This document shows, in pieces, positions 21,604-21,637 of a DNA stretch of 21,637 nt (its first letter is position 1; each line of letters begins with the position of its first letter). Source of the stretch: Clostridiales bacterium oral taxon 876 str. F0540 (GTDB lineage: Bacteria > Bacillota > Clostridia > Clostridiales > Clostridiaceae); the NCBI GenBank assembly GCA_000466585.1, contig KE993509.1:137789-159425 (forward strand), in the 5' to 3' direction. The position numbers and the translations under genes are program-made. The notes under the pieces are model-generated. The model saw only the letters and a program-made list of their open reading frames with translations. It was not told the origin of the DNA and did not search any database.

Positions 21604-21637
21604 TTTCCTCCTTTTAGTCGGAAGCACTGAGCAATTA
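21604..21637 (-). repeat. 34-nt leader module, copy 2 (before copA, cut by the window edge)
   Basis: On the - strand it matches 9606-9639 in 33 of 34 nt, again with the AGGAGG ribosome site at its 3' end. The matching segment starts at the last base of the window, so the 5' part of the element, with any leader ORF and pairing strands, lies outside. Confidence 0.9.

Overview
The window reads as chromosomal DNA of a strictly anaerobic, low-GC Firmicute of the Clostridium type. It is strongly AT-rich, Shine-Dalgarno sites are strong (AAGGAGG-like), TTG starts are frequent (lgt, ccdA, the + strand rhodanese, an HgdB-like gene, mltG), and the genes include a thioredoxin reductase without an NADPH site, 2-hydroxyacyl-CoA dehydratase/activase-type genes and a selenocysteine-type glutaredoxin. 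The replicon looks ordinary: I saw no phage genes, transposases, CRISPR, tRNA or rRNA.

Layout. 1-2000: the 3'-truncated gene of a ROK-family regulator, preceded by a 35-bp palindrome, and lgt. 2150-5270: a thiol-redox block. trxA and a flavin thioredoxin reductase lie on the - strand; a CcdA-type membrane protein and a TlpA/ResA-type extracytoplasmic thioredoxin diverge on the + strand. The adjacency suggests a relay: ferredoxin (inferred donor), reductase, TrxA, CcdA, exported thioredoxin. 5365-7731: a run of small sulfur/thiol proteins: a rhodanese, a thioredoxin-like protein, a glutaredoxin whose first active-site Cys codon is an in-frame TGA (probably selenocysteine), a DsrE-like protein and a membrane-anchored rhodanese. 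Boxes of the form ATACC-N7-GGTAT, the form I recall for CsoR/CstR operators, occur in both divergent regions (3525, 3609, 7189) and suggest one copper- or persulfide-responsive regulon.

7800-11080: a 64-residue membrane protein, a cupin gene remnant with an internal deletion, a SHOCT-domain membrane protein, and an OmpR-type response regulator plus a histidine kinase with a Met-rich extracytoplasmic loop (Cu/Ag sensing is plausible). 11120-12440: a Y-family DNA polymerase with a LexA-type box at its promoter. 12578-15504: three overlapping genes for an acyl-CoA dehydratase activase and two HgdA/HgdB-like proteins. 15617-16624: mltG. 16977-21637: copper handling, with an HMA/SafE-like/cupredoxin fusion, a CopZ chaperone and a CopA ATPase.

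The most notable points are the glutaredoxin with its UGA and a SECIS-like hairpin, the probably ferredoxin-dependent reductase in a transmembrane thiol relay, the shared operator boxes, and a 34-nt leader module ending in the ribosome binding site. That module is repeated 33/34 in front of both the histidine kinase and copA, and in the complete copy it is preceded by interleaved (pseudoknot-like) complementary segments and a 12-codon ORF.
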